A DNA stretch of 64,000 nt, from contig AJFK01000155.1 of assembly GCA_000467715.1 (NCBI GenBank), positions 27,532 through 91,531 of the forward strand, in the 5' to 3' direction. The stretch's first letter is position 1. Each line of letters begins with the position of its first letter. The DNA is from Hysterium pulicare CBS 123377 (taxonomy: Eukaryota > Ascomycota > Dothideomycetes > Hysteriales > Hysteriaceae). Below are positions 12,028 to 23,441 of the stretch, one piece after another. A program made the position numbers and the translations under genes. The notes beneath the pieces were generated by a model. That model made no database searches. It saw nothing but the letters and a program-made list of their open reading frames with translations, and had not been told where the DNA came from.

Positions 12028-12652
12028 GAGGCAAGCTGAAATGCTCGAGCTGAGTGTGAATGAAGGGTGAATGATGCTGTTGTGTAGTTAATGCGGATGG
12101 TAGTTCACAGCGCAGATAGACTGATGCAATCTGTCGGAAACCAGCTCTATCGCATGCGCATGCACATGGACAGGACGTGGCGCCTGAAGCGCATCAGAAA
12201 GTGATGTTAGGCGTTGGAGGGTGCAAGAAGACGCAGTGGTTGGGGTGCGGAGAAGAGTGCGAGAACGCGATCGTAGCTTTCTGAGCCCTGGGTTGAGGTG
12301 AGGTTCAATGGGGTGTGTCAAAATGGGCTTAGTTGGGTCTTGGCCTCGCTAGTGCAGAGAGCCGCGCCGGTCGCCGCTGCAGGGGCTTTCCATTTTCCGC
12401 TGCATCAATATGCTGTCTATGGCCAGGCAGTAGCAGTCCACACACCTGGCAGAAACATTCCTGCATTCAAACACAAATAAACATCATCTTCAGCAATCCG
12501 ATTGTCTTACTTGCTTTTACAACCTGCAGATCATGCCCGCGAAACAACATAGCACATTTCATTCAGCGTACACCGTGACGTTGCCGTTCTCCATCATCAC
12601 TCTCTCATGCGCTTTTAGTTAGCGGTTGCATTCTTCACGGTTCCTTTTCACC
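12028..12652. other. divergent promoter region, NTO1 and cystinosin-like gene
   Basis: About 625 bp separate the two start codons of divergently transcribed genes. No coding feature is supported, so it most likely holds both promoters and 5' leaders. Confidence 0.55.
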
Positions 12653-13675
12653 ATGCCACACTCAGAAGATATCACTTTCGCCAGAGCAATCTCCAGGGTT
12701 TTTGGCTGGATATATTTTCTTTGCTGGTAATGACTTGGACTTGATTGACAGCGGAGGATTACACTCACTCTCTTACACAGGTCCCTCTCTTTCTACCCTC
12801 AGCCCATACTGAATTATCGTCGGCAATCCACTCAAGGACTAGCAATCGACTTTCCCACTTGTAACGTATTGGGCTTTATCGCTTACTCGATATCCACCGG
12901 TGCCTTCTTGTACTCCCCAACGATACGTTCGCAGTATGCATACAGGCATCCTGCATCGCCAGATCCAACTGTCCGGTTCAACGACTTCCTATTTGCTACT
13001 CATGCAGCTGTCATCTGTATTGTTACTTACAGCCAGTTCTGGACCAGAATTTGGGGCTTCAAAGTAGGCGCCCGGCAGAAAGCAAGTCGAGTTGTTCTTG
13101 GGATTTTCTGGGGGAGCCTTATCGGAGTATTGACGATTGTTCTCATTGTTCGAACGAGAGGCATAGATGGGGGACATGATCCCAGTAGTTGGGCTTGGGT
13201 TGATGTGGTAAGTCTGGCGGGAAGAGATGCGATAACGAGTTGTCTACTACAGTTCTAATCACATTGCTAGGTGTATGCAATCAGCTACGTTAAGCTCATT
13301 GTTACTGTTGTAAAATATATGCCGCAGGTGAGTGCTCTCATCCAGGGGCGATGCCTGTACTCAGATGTGCTTTAGGTCTACGTAAATTACAAACGTAAAT
13401 CTACGGTCGGCTGGAGCATCTTGCAGATACTGCTCGACTTCGCTGGCGGCCTACTATCCATTGGTCAACTTGTGATCGACTCGTCTCTCCAAGCAGACTG
13501 GTCAGGTCTGACTGGCAATCCCGTAAAGTTTGGACTTGGCAATGTGAGCATTATATTCGACATCATTTTCATCACCCAACATTACATCTTATACCGGACG
13601 CCAAGCAAAACAACCGATGAAGACGATGATGGGTGGTCCGAGGAACAAAGTTTATTGGTTCGGAGGACGGAATAA
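12653..13675 (+). CDS. cystinosin-like PQ-loop lysosomal (vacuolar) transporter, 285 aa
   Basis: I read four exons: 12653-12726, 12781-13207, 13271-13327 and 13376-13675. All splice sites are GT-AG and the phases close exactly. Two PQ loops are visible: [20 protein letters not shown] near residues 30-50, and [18 protein letters not shown] near 185-205. About seven hydrophobic segments surround them. Length, PQ-loop spacing and the [13 protein letters not shown] final helix match cystinosins, which export cystine with protons from the lysosome or vacuole. A short acidic tail ([17 protein letters not shown]) contains an SLLV-like dileucine that could act as a sorting signal. Confidence in the family is high; the exact substrate is inferred from homology. 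Confidence 0.9.
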
Positions 13676-15265
13676 GCATGACGGCTTGGATTGGATCATA
13701 GCGTCTTCCGGTTCTTGACATGCAGGCAGCGGGTTGTAGTCGACCAAGGGTTTTAGACACGGCCCCTGTCTGGTTTTTCATAAGAGATGTGTATTACACC
13801 CAATTCGTAGAGCATTCCGAGAAAAGCATTGCCTCTGAGGCATTCACCGATTCGAATGATGATTACAAAGAATACTGGAAGCAACTGACTTTGACGAAGC
13901 GGGTGTACTGAACGAGAGTAATGCGATGCTGGATTTTACGAGTGGAAGCAAAAGCACTTCTGCTATCGACAACGTATGCCTTGCATGAAAGACAGCAAAG
14001 ATACCGATCACAGCATCCTGGGCAGGCTATCGGAGCTCCCGTGTGTGATTCGGGCCAAGTCGCACGATCGCCAGTGTCTAGGAATCATGACATACTCGGG
14101 ACCACGGGTTTGAGACAGGATCCCGAAGCAACACCCTTTCTACTTGTATAACAACAACTAGAACAGCAGTCCTTGCCTATTTTATCAGAGGCCGAGTGAG
14201 CCGTGGGGAAACTGCGTCATGGCGGGAAGATTTCGGCATGGCGCGAGTCAGCAAGACGGGGCCCAGCGCAGGGGATCTTAGAAGTTAGGTTTACGGACGG
14301 GAGCGCGGTCAACCTGTCACATATCCGTCGCGATAAACAGACATTTGATGATAGACAAGTGCAAGGCAAGACGAGGGAATTACATACAGAGGGCTGCGTT
14401 TCAAGTTTCAGTGGTGACACGACGACAATGCAGCCACGGGAAGGCTCCCGACGTCTTCAATGTCCATCAGCCAAGCGAGTCGCGACTTTTTCTCTCTGAT
14501 CGCCGCCGGGGTGGCACGGCCATCTCCACGTTGCGCTGCTAATCAGGCACATCAGGCACCCAGGCTCTCTCGAATGGGTTAGGAAGAAGCTTTCGCCCTC
14601 CCTCTTTCGATCGTCCCCAGCCACCTCCTCTCCCGCTGCATCGCGCCTCCAGTGTTGACCTTCGCCTGCAAGACATCGTGACGCCTCCGTCGAGGTGGTA
14701 GTAGAGGCAAACATTCCCTACCTGCTACCTGTTACCTGCTACCTGCTACCTGTTGTGCACCACCAATCCATGCCCGAGCGCTGTTGTGTCGGAGCTTTTC
14801 TCAAGTCCTGCACCTAGCCGCTCCCGATCGAACGTCCGCAATTCTGCTCGGTCAAAAGAGTTATTCTACTTCTTCCAGCCACTAATCAACGACCCGTGGT
14901 CGCATTTACCCTTCCGAACAGGAAGCGGAAACAATAATTGGACTGCTCCCGCTCCAATTCTCCCTTTTCCTAAACCGTCAATTGCAGACCTGCCGGCGGT
15001 CGATCCTCATCGTCTATCCCTCTGATCGATACGCAAGCGCATTTGGACCTCACCATCGAACCCACCAATCTGCCAGACGTCGTCTAGCGTATCGAGGAAC
15101 GCTGCCGAGCTGTCGCTAGCTTCAACACCTGCTGCACCTTTTGTTGTGCTGGTCAACTATCCGTTGGTATGTTTTAGTTTCTGTCCTCGCAATCGTTTCA
15201 CCCACTCCTTCCTTAAAGATGCAACCAATGCCCAATATCCAATTGCCAAACTTTGTACGACAACC
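13676..15265. other. 1.6 kb intergenic and 5' leader of RGS-LOV gene
   Basis: No gene is supported. The last 700 bp are rich in C/T, as in long fungal 5' leaders, and hold a CTACCTG tandem repeat. A GTATGT donor-like site near 15167 suggests a possible leader intron, which cannot be proven here. Confidence 0.45.
14718..14752. repeat. tandem heptamer, five copies of CTACCTG
   Basis: Five contiguous copies of CTACCTG, with a single change in the third copy (TTACCTG). They lie about 510 bp upstream of the RGS-LOV start codon, in the presumed promoter or leader. Confidence 0.85.
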
Positions 15266-17791
15266 ATGGCTCCCTCAACTCAATCTCCTCTTTTCAAAAA
15301 ACGATATGCTCACGGCTTCTTCTCTTCTCCCCAGTATCAATCCATGTCTTCTCCTCGAGATGTAGTCAGGATAGACGGCATCGGACAAGGTGTTGCAGAC
15401 ATGGATGATGAACGTCCAGTCACCGCCATTTCCGACAAGCCTGAGATCGCCGCCGTCGCCGCCGACGGTCCCATAGATGGAGCCGAGGACGGAAGCGCGC
15501 TCGGTGAACCGCTTGTTCAAGACTTCCAGCAAATACATGCCACTAAGTCCCCCCAAGCATCGCGTCCTCAAACGCCACCAAAACCGCGTCCATTGAGCAG
15601 CCATCCTGTCGTCTCATCGGACGAAGAAACAGCTCCTGCACCACCTGACTTGACCCGGCGAGGCATTCATATCCCTTCACGAACGAGGTAGGTGGAATAG
15701 AACCCCAAGCATGCTTTCCATTGCTCATGTAGATTTCCTCTGTAGCAGCAAGACCAAGATCAAATATCGACTGCGATCTTCGAGCCGCGAACCGAGTTTC
15801 TCTATGCCTACAACGCCGGAGTCACGTGAGCGCAGTTCTGGCGACTCGGTGATATCTTACGCTACCTCAGCATCCTCAATTGCAAGTGCTCCTTTGCCTC
15901 CATTACAGAACAAAGGCCCGCCAGAAGAGGTCGATCGCCTTGAGCCATTGTTAGAAGATGATCCAGGGTCATTTGACCTGCTGGCACCCACCGAGACCGA
16001 AGCTGTGAAGGGTTTCTCGTTGGAGAAGAGATCAGAGCAACTGTTTTCAAGAGAGCATCTTCAAGCTATTTTTCAAGACTCACCTTCTCTGATAAGCTTT
16101 ACGTCATTCCTCAGCTCCTCCCGCCCACATTCTGTGCCGGTTCTGATATATTATCTCGATGCGCTTAAAGCTATGCGAGCTATCAACTATGCCAATGCTG
16201 TAGCTGAAGCACTGGAGCCACTGGAAGGACATGAGTTCACGCAACATCCTGCGAGACCTACTGTAAACTCTGTCCTTGAAGATAAAGCCAAGCACGCATT
16301 CGATATCCTGGTTCGCGAAGATCTTCCCGCCTACATCACCCACACTTTCATCCAGACCGTCAGTATCAGCATTTACAAGCGTGTCACGGGAACCCTGCCG
16401 CCGTTACTGCGAGAGGCTTCCGAAGGCTTAGCTGAAGTCTTTTGCCTCACGGATCCGTCCCAGGCGGATAACCCGATCATTTTCGCGTCTGAAGGTAGGG
16501 CAACACCACGCTATGTTTCTACGTTTCCTGACATGAATACAGAATTCCATCGAACGACACAATATGGCGTCAGCTATGCCATTGGACGTAACTGTCGATT
16601 CCTTCAGGGACCACGAACCAATCCAAGCAGCGTGGCCAGAATTCGAGCTGCCCTTGCTGCTGGAAAGGAGATCAGTGAGGTTTTCCTGAATTAGTGAGTT
16701 GCCCTTCACGTTGTCACTGGACAGAAATTAATTTCGTGCCAGCCGCCGGGATGGGTCCCCCTTCATGAATCTCCTAATGACCGCTCCTCTACTTGACAGC
16801 CGCGGGAATCTACGCTACTTCATTGGCGCTCAAGTAGATGTGAGTGGTCTGGTAAAAGACTGCACAGACCTTGACGCTATGCAACGTATGCTGAATAAAC
16901 AAGAGAGTGGCGATGATGCGCAGGAGGGCCAAGAACCCAAAGATGAATTTCAAGAACTTAGTGAGATGTTCAACATGGGCGAAATGGAAACGGTACGCAG
17001 ATATGGCGGAAGTATGCATCGTGAACACGTGGAGGACCCGGACGACGCGAGCATGGTTCATAGACCGAGGCTTCTCATAAAAGATGCTAGTAGCGGCGAT
17101 GTGGAACGACCGAGAATGCTCAACGTGAAGCCAGACGGCAGGTTGTCTGGGATTTACAAAAACGTAAGTCCATCTATCCAAGCTTTATTGCATCGCTAAA
17201 CGTATTCTCCAGTACATCCTCATCCGTCCCCACCCATCTCTTCGCATTCTCTTTACGTCTCCCTCTCTCCGAGTGCCAGGAATCCTCCAGTCCAGGTTCC
17301 TTGATCGCATTGGAGGCTCATCTCGTGTTCGTGGCTCGCTCGCTGAAGCGTTGTCTGATGGATCTCGCGGCGTCACTGCCAAGATCCGTTGGCTTTCTTC
17401 GCCCTCATCCTACCCCGACCCTGATCGCTCTGAGGAAGGTCGCTTGCGCTGGATTCACTGTACGCCACTTCTCGGACACACCGGCGCCGTTGGTGTATGG
17501 ATGGTGGTACTGGTTGATGACGACAATGATGGCGGACCTGTAAGGAGATTCAGGCAGGCTCCACCTGTTCCCCAAGAGATCAGAAGAAAGCCAAGAATGA
17601 GCGATGAGCGGGATGCTTTCGGAGACAGCGATTACGAGGGATACGGAAGTCGCACTGGATCAATGCGGAACCCTATTATCGAGAATTTTCGAAGACCAGA
17701 GAGTGTGATGAGTGGCCAGAGAGCAACTCGAACCGGGAGTCCCGTACCCGGTACACGCAATGGGAGTATCAATTCCTATTCATTGAATTAA
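15266..17791 (+). CDS. RGS-LOV blue-light photoreceptor, 772 aa
   Basis: I read five exons: 15266-15687, 15749-16494, 16543-16693, 16743-17163 and 17213-17791. The start has a good context (ACAACCATGG); an in-frame ATG at 15146 is less likely. The first 230 residues are Ser/Pro-rich and probably disordered. An RGS domain follows at about 230-350 (REHLQAIFQ to HTFIQTVS). A LOV/PAS domain at about 360-475 carries the photoactive GRNCRFLQGP motif, with the adduct Cys at residue 407, then NYRRDGSPFMNLL and YFIGAQVDVS. A second PAS-like region (YILIRPHPSLRILFTSPSLR) and a low-complexity tail end the protein. The same order occurs in fungal RGS-LOV proteins such as Botrytis BcLOV4, reported to bind anionic membrane lipids in blue light. 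A link from light to G-protein signalling is therefore likely. The 48-bp intron 16495-16542 is in frame and stop-free. Confidence 0.93.
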
Positions 17792-18514
17792 GAAGATGGG
17801 TTCGCAAATGGGTGACAGAAACACTTCTAGGGCGGAGTGGGTGCGGTTGTCGGAGATTGCATGTTTACGCGCAGAGGACTATGTTTCGAGGCAATCAAGG
17901 CATAGTATTTGGAGGCAGAAAGACATGTTTCGAAGTATGAGTGGGATATTCCGCATGGATGTTTAGGAAACTGTAAGATTGGTAGGTACGGGCCAGGCGC
18001 TGAATACCCTTTGGGCGGACTAATATGGGAGTACCGGTATGCTCTTCAACATGTAGGTGGATGCGGCGGCAAACCGTTATGGCCTGTTCAAGCGTAATAT
18101 GTTCTACTATACCATGTATTTTCGATGCAATGAGATGTATATGATGATGTCGATCAGCCTTTCTATCACTTTGGAGCTTCGCCATCAACCATGCTTTCAC
18201 TTTCCTTCATCTTGAATTCAAGAGACCGCAAGAAACTTCTCTGCAATTCGGTTCCATTCTCAAGATCATAAATTCAACTCCGACTTTTTCAGATGCGATG
18301 GTAGACTTCAAAGCATTTAGCAATCGAACTTTGAACTAGTGAAGGTGAACATACCGTAACCCTATAGGCAAACCCGTCTATCCCTACAACTTCCAACCCG
18401 GGCCATAATTTGGGCAACACAGTACGATCAAAGCCCACCAAAAGTCCTCACGCATTGAGCACCGACATCTCCCAACCCATCCAAATCTCTCATTCCATTC
18501 CGATCCTTTAGGGC
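17792..18514. other. intergenic between convergent genes
   Basis: The 3' flanks of the RGS-LOV gene and the Naa20 gene face each other here. No gene is supported. Confidence 0.5.
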
Positions 18515-19179
18515 TTACCAAACATCTTCCGGCTTAACCCTAACATCCTCCCCATTCTCCCTAACATGTTCCCTCTTCTTATCCCGACTCATCGGCTTCC
18601 GCATATCCAGCGCATCCTCCCCATCGTTATAATAATCCACCACTCTCCTATACACCGAGTAGCCCATCTTCTTATACAGCTCCTGCGCGATCTTATTCTC
18701 GACTCGGACGAAGAGATCCACGAACCAGGCATCCTTTGCGTCGGACTGCTGTTCCAGGGCTTCGGTGAGTCGCGTTGCGTGGCCGAGGCGGCGCGCAGAG
18801 GGCGCGACGGTGAGAGCGGTGATGTGGCCGTGCCAGGGGAGGTAGTTCGGGTCTGGGTTTGTGGAGGGGGAGTAGGGGGATCGCGGGGGTGGGTAGGGTG
18901 AGGCTTCTAGTTTACCTAGGACTGTTTCCCGGTCTACGTTAGCCAGTTATCCCCCATAACTAAATATATTTTAAGGGGGGGAAAGAAGACATTCAGTTCA
19001 CTTCACTCACTATATCCCTCGATCTTCCCATCGTGTCCCTCGAGCACTCGACACAGGTCCGGCCATTTCATTAGGTAGTCCAAGTAGAAGCCTATGTTGT
19101 ATGTCTCGGTCAGGTAGTCGAGGTTCGTGGAGGATATTTTTAGGAGGTCGGTTGCTACCATGGGACGAATCGTCGCCAT
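18515..19179 (-). CDS. NAA20: NatB N-terminal acetyltransferase catalytic subunit (Naa20/Nat3), 191 aa
   Basis: I read two exons, 19179-19011 and 18921-18515, with an 89-bp GT-AG intron. The N-terminus (MATIRPMVATDLL, then NLDYLTETYNIGFYLDYLM and WPDLCRV) matches the NatB catalytic subunit. The acetyl-CoA loop (ALTVAPSARRLGHATRL) has the RxxGxA pattern of GNAT enzymes. LFVRVENKIAQELYKKMGYSVYRRVVDYY is the expected C-terminal half of the fold. The segment between exon 1 and the acetyl-CoA loop holds a Pro-rich loop (SPYPPPRSPYSPSTNP). The enzyme acetylates Met-Asp/Glu/Asn/Gln N-termini on nascent chains with its partner Naa25, which is not in this window. An upstream in-frame Met at 19323 would add an unlikely 48 residues. 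Confidence 0.93.
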
Positions 19180-19807
19180 GATGCGTACCCAGAGGACTCG
19201 TCCCTGGATTGAGAAATGCTGGGATGGCGGGGTGAATTTGATGGTGTTGAGGAAAATAAACGCCGAGTGCAGGAATTGCCGAGGGGAGAGGTCGCTTTGA
19301 CTTTCCTTGTACTTAGTCGACATAGTTCCACGATAACATCCGTGCTCTTCGAGTCGCTGAAGTTATCATTTCTCTTCGACATCTTGAGTACGAATGGCTA
19401 CTAAGCCAAGATAGAAGAGTTGGTCTGGCAGTTGTTGAACTCATCGCCAGCATGTGGAATCAAGGGTTCGTGGCGTTTGAGGGTCGCCGGTCCACGTTCA
19501 GATGCTATTTAAGAGCAGGCTTGTGAAGGGAATTGGAGGAAAGGCCTTATGAATTGGCGAGTATACGGTCGGTACATCTCCATTGTTTTGCTATGTTGAG
19601 ATCTGTTTCTTCATTGTTCTTTCAATGCCACCTCTCTCTTTCTAGTGTCTTTGTCCGAAGGAGCTTGTTATACTTATCAAAATACGAGCGTCAGCTTGTG
19701 AAATTTACATTTTGCGTGAAATAGCGAATTGTCTATAGCTCTTTTTCCAGACCTTAAATCAATTACACGCACGGTTAGAAAGATCTACTCAAGCAGCATT
19801 GCAGAGG

Positions 19808-19880
19808 TCGAGAGGGGTCGGGAGACGATAGCGAAATCCAGTCAACCCGTTAGACGGAGATCAAGAGGGGTCGGTAGACG
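19808..19880. repeat. direct repeat of a 20-mer, 18/20 identical
   Basis: TCGAGAGGGGTCGGGAGACG at 19808-19827 and TCAAGAGGGGTCGGTAGACG at 19861-19880 repeat in the same orientation 53 bp apart. There is no evident function. Confidence 0.7.
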
Positions 19881-22046
19881 TTTGGGACATTGCCCAGCGT
19901 ACTGACACCAATTTGGTCAGAACCAGAATGGCGTTATTCTGGTAACTTATGCTCTGAGAATATGGTACTGATTTCAAGTAATACGAAGACCTCGTTACGG
20001 TATGCCAAATTCTATGAAACATCAGAGCACCAGATAGCATTTTTTTATTGCTCCAGTCCACGTGGGATGATTGTCTGCATTGATAGTCTTTCTCTTATAG
20101 AATATACCTGGTGCAATTGGAAGGTATGGTCTCTCTGGGCATTCAAAGTATAAATGAGATGCTGCTTCCGATAATGTACGCCTTGCTGTTTGGCTTGGAC
20201 GACTGTTGACATTTTTACTTTGGCAGTTGTCCAGGTAAGCCATACCCTTTCCTTTTTCTATCATTCCCACTTAGTTTCAAAGTCAATCCGCGTGCTTGAA
20301 TGTTTCGCTCCACATCCCAACTCAACTTACCTCAACGACCCGCTGTTACTTACACGCTATGTCTTATATGGCATCTCCTAATTCCACTAGCTGACTGAAA
20401 AAGCAACCGGAGAAAGAATAACGAAAATTCTCGCCATTCTTGCTGCATATGCGGCAATATGCTGCCATGCTCTGCGGTACTTTCGACGCTTATACTCGTT
20501 GAAGGGCTAAAACGTTCCCAATTTCCTGCAGTTTTGGGGCTTTCTTGGGATACACGGGGACCTTCGTTCCTGGAATCACCTTTGCTGTAGACTTGCAGAA
20601 TATCCAGTGCGTATTTCGTGCTAAACGTCCTGTTATTAGCTTCTTAAGAGGTATCAAGCCGACGGCGGTTGTCTGCTCTGCACGGCCGTGTATCGACTTT
20701 GGGAATCTCGATATCTCGCCTCGATATCACGCAAGGACAAAGTCTTGTAATGGAGCCATAGTGGGTTGTTGTTGCGGCGCTGACTTATGTGGAAAGTGCA
20801 TGGTTCAACGTTCCGTCTGCTGCGGCAGCTATCATGGGTGCTGTGCCATGCCAGGGCTATCAGGGTTAACATTCCTTAAATTACTTCTCTACTAGAACCG
20901 ATTTCCTAAAATCGCGATCTTGTTCTGTCCATTCACACGCATTTTCGGGCTCTAGGATCCCCCTTCAAGTATTTCGTCTCTCTTTCCCGCTTGATCCAAC
21001 TCTACCTATTCCTCAACCCTAAAATATCCCCCACATTTAAGCACGACGGATTTGTCGAATGCAAGCGACACCATGAAGCCATTCGACTTGAAGATGTCGT
21101 GACATTGCAAGATGGCTCTCCAACCTGCCTAATCCGGCCTAGCTTTCGGCTCCGAATCCCTCCACCGCTGACCAACACGTTCAACGTCTCGTCCGATAAG
21201 ATGAACAACCCCAAATGCCGATCTCCCGTTCCAGTGGCGTCCAGACTTCGCAGGGAGCGGAGTTGATGTCTTGATAAAATGATACTACCTTCTCTTATAG
21301 ATGCTACTTTTATATTAGGGTTACTGTTGTCCTGGGTTCCTTGTCTTGTCGTGTGCGTGATGCAGGCGCACGACGCGTCATGTGAGGATAGCGAGGGATA
21401 ACGCAAATGGAAGGTGTGGTGCCGAGTAACAGGGCTGAAAAAGTCAAAAGTGTTGGCGCCTAGACGACGTTGGAAGCTTGATAGGATAAAGCTTTGCTTG
21501 AGCAAGTTGAGGCGTGCGGGTGGCTTTTTCACCGGCTGCAGGGCTTATCTTGCGAACGCGGGGAGCACCACCATGAAGTATCAGATTCTAGTTGAAAAGA
21601 GGAAGTTAGCAAACTTTAAAGAATGTTCTTCTCTGCTCTTCTATGCATAGTCCGCCAGCCATCAACAGAAGCAATGTAGAGGTGTTCGTGGGAGACATGC
21701 AGGGCCTCCCGCCGTTAGCGGAGTCTGATAAGCTTAACCTATCATCCAGACTTGATCTGGTAGCCCCAGCGCACTTCACCATTTGATCGTCTCCGGGAGT
21801 GAGTTGAGTGACCATATTTCCGCTGGCAAGGGACAAGGCGACGTGGCTACCCTCGTGCTCCTGTGCTCCGGAGTACGGAATCTTACTGCTACAGAGATTT
21901 GGAGCCGGACGTACCAGTTGGCGGTGAGCAGCATGGATGAGCATCCTATCAGACGGCATTCTTCAGTCCCTGTCAATGTTTTGATCTTGACTTGTACTCC
22001 TTCTCAACGTTGTAGAAACAAGGCGCGGCGCCAAGCTGTCTACGTG

Positions 22047-22070
22047 TGCCTGGATGCCTGGATGCCTGGA
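22047..22070. repeat. tandem octamer, three copies of TGCCTGGA
   Basis: Three perfect contiguous copies in intergenic DNA, best read as a microsatellite. Confidence 0.8.
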
Positions 22071-22501
22071 TGAAGCCACCACCAGGGCACGAGCAGCCCC
22101 TGTCGATTGTAGTCATCCTTGCTTGTAATCCTACCTCCAATCTTGATCACACGGCTAGAACCGACCCCATGCTTCTTATCTTTGTTTCGCCTGGTTCCCG
22201 CACCGTTGACACCATTGTAGTGTACTGGAAGAGGCGAATCCACGGTGATCTTCTCCTAAAAGGCGCTGAACATGTACGCCCGCCAATACTGCAAGACACA
22301 CTGCTGGGTCTTCAGACCACGGCTTTTTAATTTATCATGCAGAATACCACCACGCGCCGTCGCAGCTGAGCGAACATGCCAAAGCGGACATTGAGATGGA
22401 AAAGGAAGGAAGGAATAGCATTGGAGTAGGAATGGAAAGCCAAGGGTCGTCTAACCATGTAAACTATCAGCATGTCTAGACTCCAGGTGCTGTGCCTTAT
22501 G

Positions 22502-22509
22502 TATATAAG
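22502..22509 (+). promoter_or_regulatory. TATA box of the G1 peptidase gene
   Basis: TATATAAG lies 114-121 bp upstream of the start codon at 22623. Position and sequence fit a TATA box of a strongly regulated secreted-protein gene. Confidence 0.6.
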
Positions 22510-22622
22510 ATAGAGCCAGATTCCGGGTCAAAATGTGAAGCATCCGAGATTTTCAATTTACCCATAATACCTCGTACCGGGCAACCCATATTGCTCTTGC
22601 ATTCACTTGATCGTCATCCAAC

Positions 22623-23441
22623 ATGAAGCTCTCTCTTCTTCTCCTCAGTACCGCTCTCTATGCGAGCACCGTCCTGGCGGCTCCATCCAGGCTTGCAGAG
22701 CGCGTCGCCCGTCGCCAGCGATCCCGCGGATCGCAACCCTTGATCCTTGTAGAGGGTTCCGAGCACGCTGCTGAAGGCAACGAGACCGCCCATGTCCAAT
22801 ACTCTTCCAACTGGTCGGGCGCCGTTCTCACTTCTCCGCCATCCGGCACAACCTTCACTTCTGCGATCGGTCGCTTCACGGTTCCCAACCCTACCAAGGG
22901 CTCGGGTTCTGCTTCGTCCTGGTCCTCGTCCGCTTGGGTCGGAATCGACGGTGACACCTACGGTAACGCCATCCTTCAATCCGGTGTCGATTTCACGGTC
23001 TCAAGCTCCGGTGCTGTGAGCTACGACTCTTGGTATGAGTGGTATCCCGACTACGCCTATGACTTCAGCGGCTTCAGTGTCGCCGCCGGAAACGTGATTC
23101 AAGTTTCCATTGTCGCGTCTAGCAAGACCAAAGGTACGGTTACTCTTACAAACGAGTCCACTGGAAAGTCGGTCAGCAAGACGTTGAGTGCACCCTCCTC
23201 TTCTGCAAGCCTTGGTGGTCAGAACGCCGAGTGGATCGTTGAAGACTTTGAGGAGAACGGCAGTTTGGTTCCTCTCAGCAATTTCGGAACAGTTGTCTTT
23301 ACGAATGCCGCTGCTGGCACTAGCTCTGGGTCAAGCGTTGGCTTGACTGGTGCAACGGTTATCGAGATCGAACAGAATGGACAGGTCTTGACGGATGTGA
23401 CAATCAACAGCGCCTCTCAGGTGACGATCAAGTATGTGTAA
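22623..23441 (+). CDS. secreted glutamic peptidase, family G1 (eqolisin), 272 aa
   Basis: One exon. Residues 1-19 (MKLSLLLLSTALYASTVLA) are a signal peptide. A basic propeptide with RR and RRQRSR sites runs to about residue 58. The mature domain opens with YSSNWSGAV and contains WVGIDGD, ILQSGVDF, YEWYPDYAYDFSG and AEWIVEDFEE. By alignment from memory with scytalidoglutamic peptidase, the catalytic Gln is Gln119 (ILQ) and the catalytic Glu is Glu207 (IVED). Both are present, so the enzyme should be active. These acid proteases work outside the cell at low pH and are resistant to pepstatin. The protein has no cysteine at all: the positions that form disulfides in the scytalidoglutamic peptidase are Tyr (DTYGNAILQ) and Gly (SLGGQNAEW). 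Confidence 0.95.
   Translation: MKLSLLLLSTALYASTVLAAPSRLAERVARRQRSRGSQPLILVEGSEHAAEGNETAHVQYSSNWSGAVLTSPPSGTTFTSAIGRFTVPNPTKGSGSASSWSSSAWVGIDGDTYGNAILQSGVDFTVSSSGAVSYDSWYEWYPDYAYDFSGFSVAAGNVIQVSIVASSKTKGTVTLTNESTGKSVSKTLSAPSSSASLGGQNAEWIVEDFEENGSLVPLSNFGTVVFTNAAAGTSSGSSVGLTGATVIEIEQNGQVLTDVTINSASQVTIKYV

Larger units (their letters stand above)
19180..22622. other. 3.4 kb gene-poor region
   Basis: No intact gene is supported. The frames here are short and carry no family motif; those at 20545-20895 (+), 21002-21532 (-) and 21606-21959 (-) are the longest. Two near-identical 20-mers (19808-19827 and 19861-19880) and an 8-bp tandem repeat (22047-22070) are present. The 3' part must contain the promoter of the G1 peptidase gene. 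A decayed gene or mobile element is possible, but I cannot show one. Confidence 0.45.

Noticed and set aside
21002-21532. 176-codon minus-strand frame in the gene-poor region
   Set aside because: Composition is Ser/Arg-rich with no domain, overlapping plus-strand frames are equally open, and no splice or promoter context supports it.
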